The notes: a model not told the origin generated them from the sequence alone. A DNA stretch of 29,365 nt from Pseudomonadota bacterium (GCA_005788935.1 SYAK01000179.1:1-29365); one strand, 5' to 3'; counted from the stretch's first letter, positions 15,648-27,581 are shown. A program made the numbers and translations.

Positions 15648-15676
15648 TTGACCTACTCGGCCCGGCGTCCTATGTC
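15648..15676 (+). promoter_or_regulatory. Possible promoter for the oxidase-assembly operon
   Basis: TTGACC (15648-15653, 5 of 6) and TATGTC (15671-15676, 3 of 6) are 17 bases apart. If used, transcription would begin close to the ATG at 15687, implying a nearly leaderless message and the shorter start for the next gene. Weak evidence. Confidence 0.25.
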
Positions 15677-16181
15677 CGGTCCCAACATGGCTGACACCGC
15701 ACGCACGGCCGAGACGCCTCCTCAGGATGCCCGCAGCAACGCCCGCGTCGCCCGCATCGTCATCGGCGGCGCACTCGCGGTCGGCTGTCTCGTCGGGACC
15801 TACGTCTACTTCACGGCCTCCCGCGCCAGCATCGACGTCTGGGACCAGATCGAGACCTTCTCGACCCGCGGCAAGCGCCTCAGCGGGACCGACTGCGTGT
15901 CGGCCTCGCTCGATTGGTTCCGCGACACCTGCGCCGCCCCGGGCCGCATTTGCCTCGACGCCGTGCCGCGCGCCGTCAGCCACTGCCTCGCCGCCGCCGA
16001 CCGGGCCGCCGACTGCACGGCCCTTGGCAACGACGAGAAGCCCTCCCAGTGGGCCTACGAGCGCTGCGCCGAGCGCGGCATCGACCGGAAGGCCCGGAAG
16101 CCCATCAAGGAGTCCTGCACCTCCGCCTGGCGCGCCTTTGACACCTTCTGCAAGTCCGGCCAGCGCGGGGTCGCCCTCTGA
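15672..16181 (+). CDS. One-span membrane protein with Cys-rich periplasmic helical domain, function unknown
   Basis: The product has 169 residues from the ATG at 15672, or 164 from the ATG at 15687; neither has a clear ribosome binding site. After a polar N-terminus there is one membrane segment (IVIGGALAVGCLVGTYVYF), followed by about 120 residues expected outside the membrane with eight Cys. Their gaps are 11, 6, 10, 9, 16, 16 and 10 residues. The sequence between them is Ala/Arg/Asp-rich and likely helical. CX9C to CX11C spacing recalls helical-hairpin disulfide proteins such as the mitochondrial twin CX9C oxidase assembly factors; this is a resemblance in spacing, not shown homology. It ends 31 bases before ctaA, in the same direction. 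A role in oxidase maturation or in disulfide or metal handling is inferred from position alone. Confidence 0.75.
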   Translation: MSGPNMADTARTAETPPQDARSNARVARIVIGGALAVGCLVGTYVYFTASRASIDVWDQIETFSTRGKRLSGTDCVSASLDWFRDTCAAPGRICLDAVPRAVSHCLAAADRAADCTALGNDEKPSQWAYERCAERGIDRKARKPIKESCTSAWRAFDTFCKSGQRGVAL

Positions 16182-16212
16182 GCCTCTCTACCGTCAACCT
16201 CGGAGCCCAGCG

Positions 16213-17190
16213 ATGAGCGCCCTTCGCCAGTCCATCGCCCGCGTCCTCACCCCGCGCACGCTCTTCGGTGTCGCTGTCACCGCCTGCGTCGCGACCTGGT
16301 TCATGCTGCTCATCGGCGGCACCGTGAACCCGACCGGCTCCTCGCTCGCCTGCACCGACTGGTCGTTCACCTGGGGCTTCATTCCGCTCTGCAACGGCGA
16401 CCCCTTCCCCGTGATGTCGGGCGGCGTCCTCTACGAGCACGGGCATCGACTCTGGGGGTGGCTCGTCGGACTCTTCACGACAGGCCTGCTCGTCGGAGCG
16501 TGGGCTGCCCCGGACCTGCCGAAGTCGACCCGCCTCCTCGCCCTCGGCGCCCTCGTGCTGGTCATCGCGCAAGGCGCCCTCGGCGGCCTCACGGTGCTGC
16601 TTGGCCTCTCGCCCACGCTCTCGACCGCCCACCTCGTCGTCGGCTACTCTTTCCTCGCGCTCCTCGTGCTCCTCGCCTGGCGTCTCGCCCCCTCCCGCCG
16701 TCTCGCCCCGACCGACGGACCGCGCCTCCCTCGGGCCGCCATCCTCGCCGCGACGATCCTGACGCTCGGGCAGATCATCCTCGGCGGCGCCATTCGGCAC
16801 CTCGGGGCCGGCCTCATCTGCGGCGTCGACGCCCTTGGCTGCGGAGCGGCCGGTCTGTGGCCCGACCTTGGGCCGCAACAGCTGCACATGCTCCATCGCT
16901 ACGTCGGCTACTTCGTCGGAGTCGCCGTCGTCCTCGCCGCCCTCCGCGCCCGGTCGGCCGCCCTCGCTGCGGACCGTCACGCGGTCGCCCGTCTCGCCCT
17001 CGCGCCCGCCATCCTCGTCCTCTTCCAGGTGGCGCTCGGACTCGTGACCGTCGTCTCGGGCCGCCTCGTCGTCGTCGTGACGCTCCACACGGCCATCGGT
17101 GGACTCCTTCTTGCGTCCCTCGCCGCCCTCTACTACGGTTTCGGCCCGCTGGGGGCGCCTCGCCCCGCCCCCGCCGAAAGCGCCGCATGA
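16213..17190 (+). CDS. ctaA: Heme A synthase (COX15/CtaA)
   Basis: The product has 325 residues with eight likely membrane helices in two similar halves. The first outer loop carries a Cys pair (LACTDWSFTWGFIPLCNG) and LYEHGHRLWGW, the heme-ligand His region. The second half repeats this as GGAIRHLGAGLICG, a second Cys pair (CGVDALGC) and LHMLHRYVGY, ending with VTLHTAIGGLLLASL. CtaA oxidises the C8 methyl of heme O to give heme A for aa3-type oxidases. The start is set by GGAG 7 bases upstream; longer upstream reading is out of character. It overlaps ctaB by ATGA. Confidence 0.95.
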   Translation: MSALRQSIARVLTPRTLFGVAVTACVATWFMLLIGGTVNPTGSSLACTDWSFTWGFIPLCNGDPFPVMSGGVLYEHGHRLWGWLVGLFTTGLLVGAWAAPDLPKSTRLLALGALVLVIAQGALGGLTVLLGLSPTLSTAHLVVGYSFLALLVLLAWRLAPSRRLAPTDGPRLPRAAILAATILTLGQIILGGAIRHLGAGLICGVDALGCGAAGLWPDLGPQQLHMLHRYVGYFVGVAVVLAALRARSAALAADRHAVARLALAPAILVLFQVALGLVTVVSGRLVVVVTLHTAIGGLLLASLAALYYGFGPLGAPRPAPAESAA

Positions 17191-18107
17191 CCCAGAACGC
17201 CCCCAGCAGCCCGCGCACGCGCCTCGCCGACCTCGTGGCCCTCACGAAGCCGTCGATCAACCGCATGTGCCTGCTGATGGTCGCGGGCGGCATGTTCCTC
17301 GCCGCACCTCCCGATGTCCCCGTCGTCCGACAGCTCAGCGTCATTCTCGGCGGTCTGGTCGGCACCGCGCTCGCCGTCGCCAGCGCCAACGCGCTCAACA
17401 TGTGGTTCGAGCGCCACACCGACGCGCTGATGCGCCGCACGCGCGGCCGCCCGTTGCCCGCGGGCCGCCTCGCCCCACAGACCGCGCTGCGCTTCGGGCT
17501 CGTCCTGGGCCTCGCGGCAATCACGACCCTCGCCTTGACGACCAACGCCGTCACGACCCTCATCGGTGCCCTCGCCATCGTCAGCTACGCCTGGGTCTAT
17601 ACCCCCCTCAAGTTCCGCGCGCCCCTCGCGCTCGCCATCGGTGCCATCCCGGGCGCCGTCCCGCCCCTGATGGGCTGGACAGCGATGCGCGGCACGCTCG
17701 AACTCCCCGCCGACGCCCCTGGGCTCGTCCTTTTCGGCATCCTGTTCATCTGGCAGATGCCGCACTTCCTCGCGATCGCGGTCTTCCGCCAGCAGGACTA
17801 CGACGACGCTGGCATCCGCACGGTTCCGAGCGTCCGAGGTCTGCGCGTGACCAAGCTCCAGGCCATCGCGTGGGCCCTTGCGCTGCTTCCGGTCTCGCTT
17901 CTTCTCCTTCCGCTCGGCGTCGCCGGACTCGTCTACGGCGTCACGGCCGGCCTCGCCGGCCTCGGCTACCTCGCCTTCACCATCGCCGGGCTCTTCGCGC
18001 CGCCCGAGCTCGACAGCCGCTGGGCGTGGCGCCTCTTCGGAGCGTCGCTCGTCTATCTTCCGATCGTCGTCCTCGCCCTCGGCCTCGATCTCACGCTCGC
18101 ACCCTGA
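17187..18107 (+). CDS. ctaB: Protoheme IX farnesyltransferase (heme O synthase)
   Basis: The product has 306 residues and about nine membrane helices, a UbiA-type prenyltransferase. The first Asp-rich motif reads NMWFERHTDALMRRTRGRPL, typical for CtaB with Glu in place of the first Asp. The second lies in FRQQDYDDAGIRTVPSVRG. LTKPSINRMCLLM at the N-terminus and YTPLKFRAPLALAIGAIPGA are also family landmarks. It adds farnesyl to heme B to give heme O, the substrate of CtaA. Its ATG overlaps the ctaA stop (ATGA) and its TGA overlaps the next ATG, so translation is probably coupled on both sides. Confidence 0.96.
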   Translation: MTQNAPSSPRTRLADLVALTKPSINRMCLLMVAGGMFLAAPPDVPVVRQLSVILGGLVGTALAVASANALNMWFERHTDALMRRTRGRPLPAGRLAPQTALRFGLVLGLAAITTLALTTNAVTTLIGALAIVSYAWVYTPLKFRAPLALAIGAIPGAVPPLMGWTAMRGTLELPADAPGLVLFGILFIWQMPHFLAIAVFRQQDYDDAGIRTVPSVRGLRVTKLQAIAWALALLPVSLLLLPLGVAGLVYGVTAGLAGLGYLAFTIAGLFAPPELDSRWAWRLFGASLVYLPIVVLALGLDLTLAP

Positions 18108-19096
18108 TGCCGGACGCCGCCATGACCGCCCTCGAAATCCGAGACCTCAGCTTCGCCTGGGCGAAGCGCCCGGTCCTCGACGGCGTCACCCTCTCCGTGG
18201 CCCGGGGCGAGCACGTCGCGCTGCTCGGACCGAACGGCTCCGGAAAATCGACGCTGCTCGCCCTCGCAGCCGATCTCGCCGGCCCGCCTGACGGCGGTCA
18301 CATCACCTGGCACTTTCCCGGGCTGTCACCGGCCGCCCCGGGCTCCATCCCGGCCCGTGCCCGCATTGGTGTCGTCTTTCAGGCGCCCTCCCTCGACGGG
18401 GCCCTCTCGTCGCGCGAAAACCTCATGCTCGCGGCCGAGATGGCCGGCCTCCGCCGGGCCGACGCCCGCGCCCGCGTCGCCGCGCTGCTCGACTTCGCCG
18501 AGGTGGCCGACCGCGCCGACGAGCGTGTCCGGACGCTCTCGGGCGGCATGCGTCGCCGCGTCGACCTCGCGCGCGCGCTCGTCAGCGAGCCCGAGGTCCT
18601 GCTGCTCGATGAACCGACGTCTGGCCTCGATCATCCGTCCTTTGTCCGCTTCTGGGAGCGCATCGCCGCGGTCCGCGTCGCGCGCGGGCTCACGCTCATC
18701 TGCGCGACTCATCGCCCCGACGAGGCCGAAAAGAGCGACCGCCTCGTCATGATCGCCCGCGGCCGCGTCGTCCACGCGGACACGCCCGAGGCGACCATCC
18801 GCGCGCTCGGGCGCGACGTCCTCGCGGTCACCCTCGCCGACCCAAGCGCCGCGGCCGCCTCGCTCTCCGCTGCGCTGTCGGTCGTCACGCGCGTCGTGGA
18901 TGCGCGCAATCTGCTCGTCGAGGTCCCGCCTGACCGTGACGGCGCCAACCTCCTCGCCCGCGTCGTCGAGCACCTCCCGCCAGGCGCCTGCGAGGCCATC
19001 AGCCTCCGCCGGCCCAACCTTGGAGACGCCTTCCTTGCGCGCGCTGGCGCCACCCTTGAAGAGCCACCCGCCGAGATGCCCGCTGCCCGCCGCTGA
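18107..19096 (+). CDS. ABC-2 type transporter, ATP-binding protein
   Basis: The product has 329 residues. Walker A is GPNGSGKS (41-48), the signature is LSGGM (144-148), Walker B is LLLDEP with D168 and E169, and the switch His is in ICATHRPDEAE. After about residue 235 there is a C-terminal domain of about 90 residues, as in DrrA-like exporters of the ABC-2 group. The start shares one base with the ctaB stop (TGATG); an internal ATG at 18122 fits the domain start equally well. It pairs with the permease gene that follows 28 bases later. Its place between heme A synthesis and SCO suggests export linked to oxidase maturation, as NosFY serves nitrous oxide reductase, but the cargo is unknown. 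Confidence 0.9.
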   Translation: MPDAAMTALEIRDLSFAWAKRPVLDGVTLSVARGEHVALLGPNGSGKSTLLALAADLAGPPDGGHITWHFPGLSPAAPGSIPARARIGVVFQAPSLDGALSSRENLMLAAEMAGLRRADARARVAALLDFAEVADRADERVRTLSGGMRRRVDLARALVSEPEVLLLDEPTSGLDHPSFVRFWERIAAVRVARGLTLICATHRPDEAEKSDRLVMIARGRVVHADTPEATIRALGRDVLAVTLADPSAAAASLSAALSVVTRVVDARNLLVEVPPDRDGANLLARVVEHLPPGACEAISLRRPNLGDAFLARAGATLEEPPAEMPAARR

Positions 19097-19124
19097 CCCA
19101 TTTGCCGAGGTCCCGAGGTCCCCG

Positions 19125-19955
19125 ATGACTCCCGCCCCCATCCCGACGCGTCTGCCCTCCACCGTGGCGCCCCGCTGGCGCAGCGAGCTCGGCGTCGTCA
19201 CGGGCCTCTGGCGCCGCGATCTTCTGCGTTTCCGGCGCGATACGGGCCGCTGGGTCGGCCTGGTCCTCCAGCCGCTGCTCATCTGGTGGCTGCTCGGCTC
19301 CGGCATGCGCGACGCCCTCGCTGTCCCGGGGGCCGCCTCCACGTCCTCCTTCGTGTTCTACCTCCCGGGGGCGGTCGCCATGATCGCGCTCTTCACCTCG
19401 ATCTTCGCCACGCTGGGCGTCATCGTCGACCGCGCCCACGGGTTCCTGCAGCAGGTCCTCGTCGCCTCCGCCTCGCGCGCCGCCCTGATCCTTGGAAAGG
19501 CCCTCGGCGTCCTGTCGGTGACCCTCATCCAGTTGGCGCTCACCATCCCGGCCTTCGCCCTCGCAGGCCTTGACCTCGGCGCGCTGCACTGGCCGCTGCT
19601 GCTCGGGACCTTCATCCCCGGCGTCCTCGCGGTCACCGCGCTCTCGTTCTGCCTCGCGTGGGTCGTCCGCACGACCCACGCCTACCACGCCCTGATGGGT
19701 GTCTTTCTGATGCCCCTCTGGCTCGTCTCGGGCGCCATCTTCCCGCTCCCCGCCGACGGCTTTCTTCGTTGGCTCAACACGCTGAATCCGCTCGCATATC
19801 TCGTCGATGGCCTGCGCCATGCCTTCGCGGGTGGCGTCGCCCCAAGCGCCGCCTTCGCGGCCGCCACCCCGGCCCTGGTCCTGCTGGTCATGGCCGCCCT
19901 CGGGCTCGGACTCGCGAGCCTCATCGCCCGCCGCCCTGTCGGAGCCCACGCATGA
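19125..19955 (+). CDS. ABC-2 type transporter, permease
   Basis: The product has 276 residues with about six membrane segments: a cytoplasmic N-terminus with LWRRDLLRFRRDTGRWVGLVLQPL, then VFYLPGAVAMIALFTSIFATLGVIVDR, and the typical ABC-2 C-terminal motif LMPLWLVSGAIFPL ... LNTLNPLAYLVDGLRHAF. This is the half-transporter membrane subunit that would dimerise and work with the ATPase encoded before it. A GAGG lies upstream of the ATG. Its last bases overlap the SCO gene (ATGA). The substrate cannot be read from sequence; heme, lipid or a copper/sulfur species are possible. Confidence 0.9.
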   Translation: MTPAPIPTRLPSTVAPRWRSELGVVTGLWRRDLLRFRRDTGRWVGLVLQPLLIWWLLGSGMRDALAVPGAASTSSFVFYLPGAVAMIALFTSIFATLGVIVDRAHGFLQQVLVASASRAALILGKALGVLSVTLIQLALTIPAFALAGLDLGALHWPLLLGTFIPGVLAVTALSFCLAWVVRTTHAYHALMGVFLMPLWLVSGAIFPLPADGFLRWLNTLNPLAYLVDGLRHAFAGGVAPSAAFAAATPALVLLVMAALGLGLASLIARRPVGAHA

Positions 19956-20593
19956 ACGCCGCCCCCCGTCCCGTCTGGCGCAACCCGTGGATCGTCGCCA
20001 CCCTCGCAGGCGTCCTCGCCCTCACCGCCCTCCGGGCCTGCCCGACGCGCAGCCTCGCCCCGCTCCCTATTCTCAACAAGGTCAAGCCCTTCACGCTGAC
20101 CGATCACGAGGGTCGAGCGGTCACGGAGACCTCGCTCGCGGGCCGCCCGTACCTCGTCAGTTTCTTCTTTTCCTCTTGCCGCACGGTCTGCCCCGACCTC
20201 ATGCGCAGCGTCCGCGAGCTGCAGCAGCAACTCGCGACCTCGCCCGCGGGGCACGCCGTCCGCGTCCTGACCGTCTCCGTCGACCCCGAGTTCGACACGC
20301 CCGCGGTCCTCGCGGCCTACGCGAAGCAACACAACCTCGATCTCACCCGCTGGTCGCTGCTGACGGGCGCGCGCGTCGACGTCGAGGCCTTCGTCGTCGG
20401 CAACCTCGCCACCGCGATGGGCGAGCGCGAGACGCAGGCGGGCGGGCTCATCGACATCGCGCACTCGATGAAGATCGTGCTCGTCGACCCGACGGGCCAC
20501 GGTCGCCACTACTTCTCCTCCACCCGCGCCGAGGATCTGGCCCTCGCCGCAGCCTACGCCACGCAATACGCGGAAGAGGTTCTCAATCCATGA
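19952..20593 (+). CDS. sco: SCO1/SenC-family copper chaperone for cytochrome oxidase
   Basis: The product has 213 residues. An N-terminal membrane anchor (WIVATLAGVLALTALRAC) is followed by a thioredoxin-like domain. The copper-binding Cys pair is SCRTVCP with C76 and C80, and the third ligand is H171 in DIAHSMKI. VDPEFDTP is the conserved acidic loop. SCO proteins deliver copper to, or reduce the thiols of, the CuA site of cytochrome oxidase subunit II on the outer face of the inner membrane. It overlaps both neighbours by ATGA. Its presence implies a CuA-type oxidase nearby, not seen in the window. Confidence 0.95.
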   Translation: MNAAPRPVWRNPWIVATLAGVLALTALRACPTRSLAPLPILNKVKPFTLTDHEGRAVTETSLAGRPYLVSFFFSSCRTVCPDLMRSVRELQQQLATSPAGHAVRVLTVSVDPEFDTPAVLAAYAKQHNLDLTRWSLLTGARVDVEAFVVGNLATAMGERETQAGGLIDIAHSMKIVLVDPTGHGRHYFSSTRAEDLALAAAYATQYAEEVLNP

Positions 20594-21027
20594 CCGCCCC
20601 GCGCCGCGCGCTCGCCTCCGCCCTCGCGACCCTCGTGTTCGCGAGCTGCTCGCCAACGAACTTCACGGAACCCCTCGTTCTTGGGGGCCGCTCCGTCGAC
20701 CCAGCCCTGCTGAACAAGGGGCAGGGCCTCTTCAACCGCTACTGTGCGGCCTGCCACGGTTACGACGGCAAGGCCGACACGCCCCAGGCCCGCCAGCTCC
20801 AGCCCGCGCCGCGCGACTTCACCGCCGCGCAATTCAAGCACCACGCAGCGGCGCCTGACGGCCTCCCGACCGACGCGGAACTTCAGCGCGTCATCACGAA
20901 CGGGGTGCCCGGGACGGGCATGCCGGCGTGGCCGAACCTCAAGGGCGAAGAACTCGACGCCGTCACCCAATATCTGAAGACTTTCAGCCCGGCCTGGCGA
21001 AGCACCAGCAACGCGCCGGGCAAGTAG
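20590..21027 (+). CDS. Mono-heme class I cytochrome c lipoprotein
   Basis: The product has 145 residues. The signal ends in VFASC, a good lipobox, so it is probably membrane-tethered. The heme motif is CAACH (52-56) and the likely axial Met is M111 in GTGMPAW. It resembles the short c-type domains that carry electrons to oxidases. It starts by ATGA overlap with sco and lies 139 bases before actA, so it may link complex III to the oxidase. It is the only intact gene here ending in TAG; readthrough would add only seven residues before a TGA at 21049-21051. Confidence 0.92.
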   Translation: MTAPRRALASALATLVFASCSPTNFTEPLVLGGRSVDPALLNKGQGLFNRYCAACHGYDGKADTPQARQLQPAPRDFTAAQFKHHAAAPDGLPTDAELQRVITNGVPGTGMPAWPNLKGEELDAVTQYLKTFSPAWRSTSNAPGK

Positions 21028-21056
21028 AAATCGCACGCAGCGCCGTCATGAAAGCG

Positions 21057-21085
21057 TTGCCAGCACATCCCGAGCTTGTTAGCGT
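21057..21085 (+). promoter_or_regulatory. Possible promoter before actA
   Basis: TTGCCA (21057-21062, 5 of 6) and TAGCGT (21080-21085, 3 of 6) are 17 bases apart in the 139-base gap before actA. The leader downstream contains a small hairpin, GGCGGG/CCCGCC at 21117-21132 with loop CCAA and no U tract. Weak evidence; read-through from the upstream operon is also possible. Confidence 0.3.
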
Positions 21086-21166
21086 CCCTCCCGCTCCCGG
21101 CGGCGGGGGATCCTCCGGCGGGCCAACCCGCCAACCGATGCCGTCGGCACCCACAGGGGACAGAAC

Positions 21167-21933
21167 GTGGCACAGATCTTTCCTCGCTGGACCAACAAGA
21201 TACCGTTCCTCGTCGGGGCTGGCGCTCCCGTCGCGCTGCTCGGCGTCGTGTTCGTGGTCTGGTACTACTTTTCACCGCGCTTCACCGACGTCGGCTACCA
21301 GCCCACGCAGCCTGTCCCGTTCAGCCACAAGCTGCACGCAGGTCAGATGGGGCTTGACTGCCGCTACTGTCACAACACGGTCGAGCAGGCGGCCTTTGCG
21401 GCCGTTCCGCCGAACCAGACGTGCATGAACTGCCACTCGAACCTCGACCTCGGCGAGCGTCAGCGCCGCCTCCAGCCGCTGTTCGACTCGTGGGAGCAGA
21501 AGTCGACGCTCGCGTGGGTCAAGGTCCACATGCTGCCCGACTACGCCTACTTCAACCACGCCGTGTACCTCAGCGCCGGCGTCGGCTGCAGCTCCTGCCA
21601 CGGCCGCATCGACCAGATGGAAGTCGTCTACCAGGCCGAGCCGCTCTCGATGTCCTGGTGCCTCGACTGCCACCGCAACCCGGGCCCGCACCTCCGCCCA
21701 GCCGACCAGGTGACCAACATGGCCTGGTTCGAGACCGACGCTGCCAAGGCCTACGACCCGACGAAGGACCCGGCCCGCAAGCGCAAGCTCGACACCACCT
21801 GGCTGAACGAGGGTGCCCTGCGTAACCCGGACGACCTGTCCGGTCTCGACACGCACTACGGCTCCAATAACGCCGTCGCAATCCCTGCAGACGTCATCAA
21901 CCCGCCCGTCTCCAACTGCTCCGGATGCCACCG

Positions 21934-21937
<4 letters not shown>
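21167..21937 (+). CDS. actA: Alternative complex III, pentaheme cytochrome c subunit ActA
   Basis: The product has 256 residues, starting at GTG with AGGGGA upstream; no ATG suits. A membrane anchor (PFLVGAGAPVALLGVVFVVWYYF) is followed by five c-heme motifs, CRYCH, CMNCH, CSSCH, CLDCH and CSGCH, the last at the very C-terminus. Five hemes is the known number for ActA. It forms the outer-face electron wire of the complex that passes electrons from quinol towards cytochrome c or the oxidase. It overlaps actB by ATGA. Confidence 0.96.
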
Positions 21938-24987
<3,050 letters not shown>

Positions 24988-24988
24988 C

Positions 24989-26440
24989 ATGGCCACTGCA
25001 CACGACCCACTCGACCCCGTAAGTGGACGGGCCCCGCTCGTCCTCGGCAACGCGAGCTTCAAGGACATCACGAACGCGGTGGCCGCGCCCATCGAGGCCG
25101 ATCCACGGTCCTTCAAGGCCTGGTGGATGGGCTTCGGTGTGGCGGTCTCGCTGCTCGGCCTGCTGCTCGTGTCCATCGCCTGGCTGGTCTGGGAAGGCAC
25201 GGGCATCTGGGGCATCAACAACCCCGTCGGCTGGGGTTGGGCCATCGTCAACTTCGTGTTCTGGGTCGGCATCGGCCACGCCGGCACACTGATCTCCGCC
25301 ATCCTCTTCCTCTTCCGGCAGAAGTGGCGCACGTCAATCAACCGGTACGCCGAGGCCATGACGATCTTCGCCGTCATCTGCGCGCTCGTCTTTCCGGGTA
25401 TCCACGTCGGCCGTGTCTGGCTCGCGTACTTGATGTTCCCGATCCCGAACCAGATGGGCATGTGGCCGAACTTCATGTCGCCGCTCCTTTGGGACGTGTT
25501 CGCGGTCTCGACCTACTTCACCGTGTCGCTCCTCTTCTGGTTTGTCGGCCTCATCCCTGATTTCGCGACGATGCGAGACCGCTCGAAGACCCCGATCCGC
25601 CGCCTCGTCTACGGCATCGTCGCGATGGGCTGGCGCGGCTCGATGCGGCACTGGGTCAACTACGAGAAGGCCTACCTCATCCTCGCGGCCATCTCGACCC
25701 CGCTCGTGCTCTCCGTGCACACGATCGTGTCCTTCGACTTCGCCGTCTCGAACCTGCCTGGCTGGCACACCACCATCTTCCCGCCCTACTTCGTCGCGGG
25801 CGCCATCTTCTCGGGTTTCGCCATGGTGCTGACGCTCGCCATCCCGGCGCGCACCATCTTCAAGCTCGAGAACCTCATCACGATCAAGCACATGGAGAAC
25901 ATGGCGAAGATCATCCTGCTGACAGGCAGCATGGTCGGCTACGCCTACGGCATGGAGATGTTCATCGCCTGGTACTCGGGCAACCCCTACGAGTGGTTTA
26001 CCTTCGCCAACCGCGCGACCGGCGATTACGCCTGGGCCTACTGGATCATGATCTCGTGCAACGTCGTGACGCCCCAGTTCTTCTGGTTCAAGGCGATGCG
26101 CCGCAACGTCAAGGTGCTCTTCGTCCTGTCCATCTTCGTGAACATCGGCATGTGGTTCGAGCGCTTCGTCATCACGATGTCGCTCTCGGCCGACAACCTC
26201 CCGTCCGCGTGGGACTACTACCGCCCCACCTTCTGGGACATGTCGACCTTCGCGGGCAGCTTCGGCCTCTTCTTCACGCTCTTCCTGCTCTTCCTGCGCT
26301 TCATCCCGATGGTCGCCATCGCCGAGGTGAAGACCGTGCTGCCGCAGGCCGACCCGCACTGGCACCCCGTGGACACTGACGCCGCCCACGGCGACCACGA
26401 CCACTCGCACGACAAGAAGGAGGCCATCGCCCATGGCTGA
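24989..26440 (+). CDS. actC: Alternative complex III, quinol-site membrane subunit ActC (NrfD-like)
   Basis: The product has 483 residues with about ten membrane helices, the NrfD/PsrC fold. Recognisable stretches are [57 protein letters not shown] and [20 protein letters not shown]. ActC holds the quinol-oxidation site in this family. The last 28 residues are unusual, with seven His ([16 protein letters not shown]). It starts one base after the actB stop and overlaps actD by eight bases. Confidence 0.96.
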   Translation: MATAHDPLDPVSGRAPLVLGNASFKDITNAVAAPIEADPRSFKAWWMGFGVAVSLLGLLLVSIAWLVWEGTGIWGINNPVGWGWAIVNFVFWVGIGHAGTLISAILFLFRQKWRTSINRYAEAMTIFAVICALVFPGIHVGRVWLAYLMFPIPNQMGMWPNFMSPLLWDVFAVSTYFTVSLLFWFVGLIPDFATMRDRSKTPIRRLVYGIVAMGWRGSMRHWVNYEKAYLILAAISTPLVLSVHTIVSFDFAVSNLPGWHTTIFPPYFVAGAIFSGFAMVLTLAIPARTIFKLENLITIKHMENMAKIILLTGSMVGYAYGMEMFIAWYSGNPYEWFTFANRATGDYAWAYWIMISCNVVTPQFFWFKAMRRNVKVLFVLSIFVNIGMWFERFVITMSLSADNLPSAWDYYRPTFWDMSTFAGSFGLFFTLFLLFLRFIPMVAIAEVKTVLPQADPHWHPVDTDAAHGDHDHSHDKKEAIAHG

Positions 26441-26972
26441 GCACAAGACCTGGGGCCTGCTCGCGGAGTTCGACACCCCGCAGGCCATCTACACCGCCTG
26501 CGAGCAGGTCCGTGACGAGGGCTACCGTCACTGGGACGCCCACACGCCCTTCCCGGTCCACGGACTCGAGAAGGCCATGAACATCCCACCGTCCAAGCTT
26601 GGCTGGATCGTGCTCGCGATGGCGCTGGTCGGCATGACCATCGCCGGGTCGATGCAGTGGTGGATGACGGCGGTCGACTACCCCATCATTATCGCCGGCA
26701 AGCCGTTCGCGTCGTGGCCGGCCTGGATCCCGGTCTTCTTCGAGCTGACCATCCTGCTCAGCGCCTTCGGCGCGGTCTTCGGGATGTTCGGTCTCAACCG
26801 CATCCCGACCTTTCACCACCCGGTGTTCCAGAGCGAGCGCTTCCTCGCGGTGACAGACGACAAGTTCTTCATCGCCATCGAGGCCCGCGACCCGAACTTC
26901 GACGTCAAGAAGACCAAGAAGTTCCTGCAGAAGATCGGCGCAACCCACGTTGAGGAGCTCGCCGAAGAATGA
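26433..26972 (+). CDS. actD: Alternative complex III, membrane subunit ActD (DUF3341)
   Basis: The product has 179 residues. The N-terminal domain reads [20 protein letters not shown] and [19 protein letters not shown], the DUF3341 hallmark, followed by two membrane helices ([20 protein letters not shown] and [20 protein letters not shown]), then [14 protein letters not shown]. The C-terminal [18 protein letters not shown] is also typical. ActD is a structural subunit without cofactors. It overlaps both neighbours. Confidence 0.95.
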   Translation: MAEHKTWGLLAEFDTPQAIYTACEQVRDEGYRHWDAHTPFPVHGLEKAMNIPPSKLGWIVLAMALVGMTIAGSMQWWMTAVDYPIIIAGKPFASWPAWIPVFFELTILLSAFGAVFGMFGLNRIPTFHHPVFQSERFLAVTDDKFFIAIEARDPNFDVKKTKKFLQKIGATHVEELAEE

Positions 26973-27580
26973 AGTACGCCCTCCTTGTCGGGCTCGGCCT
27001 GAGCCTCGTCGCATGCCGTGGCAACAAGTCCTCGGACCCGCCAGTGCACCTCATCCAGAACATGGACTCTCAGCAGTACTTCAAGCCCCAGGAGGCGAAC
27101 CCCTGGTTTCTTGACGGTCGCGCCGTGCGCCCGGTGCCCGCGAATGCGGTCGCCCACGGCAACCTGAAGGCGGACAAGGCCCTCCACGAGGGTCGGGGTG
27201 AAAACGGTCGCCTCCTCGACGGGCTCCCGAGCGGAATGGTGCTCGACGAGGCGCTGCTGTCGCGCGGCGAGGCGCGCTACAACATCTACTGCGCGGCGTG
27301 CCACGCCAAGTCGGGCTACGGCGACGGCATCGTCACAGCGCGTGGCCTCAAGGTGCCGCCCCCGAGCTATCACACGGCCAAGCTGAAGGCGATGCCGCTC
27401 GGCTACTTCTACGAGGTCATCACGAAGGGCAAGGGTACCATGATGCCCTACGCCGCGCAGATCCCGGTCGCGGACCGTTGGGCCATCGCCGCCTGGGTAC
27501 GGGTCCTTCAGGTGAGCCAGGACGCACAGCTTGCGGACGTGCCCGACCACGAACGCTCGAACCTCGAGGGAGGTCGCTGA
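26969..27580 (+). CDS. actE: Alternative complex III, mono-heme cytochrome c lipoprotein ActE
   Basis: The product has 203 residues. The signal ends in LSLVAC, a lipobox, so the protein is lipid-anchored on the outer face of the inner membrane. The heme motif is CAACH (108-112); the likely axial Met is M159 in TMMPYAAQI. The stretch NMDSQQYFKPQEANPWF is characteristic of ActE. It accepts electrons from ActA and passes them to a carrier or oxidase. It overlaps actD by ATGA and ends one base before actF. Confidence 0.95.
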   Translation: MKYALLVGLGLSLVACRGNKSSDPPVHLIQNMDSQQYFKPQEANPWFLDGRAVRPVPANAVAHGNLKADKALHEGRGENGRLLDGLPSGMVLDEALLSRGEARYNIYCAACHAKSGYGDGIVTARGLKVPPPSYHTAKLKAMPLGYFYEVITKGKGTMMPYAAQIPVADRWAIAAWVRVLQVSQDAQLADVPDHERSNLEGGR

Positions 27581-27581
27581 C

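Noticed and set aside
16458..17186. N-terminal extension of the ctaB frame by about 240 codons
   Set aside because: It lies in another frame over ctaA, is Arg/Pro-rich with no domain, and the true CtaB begins at the ATGA overlap.
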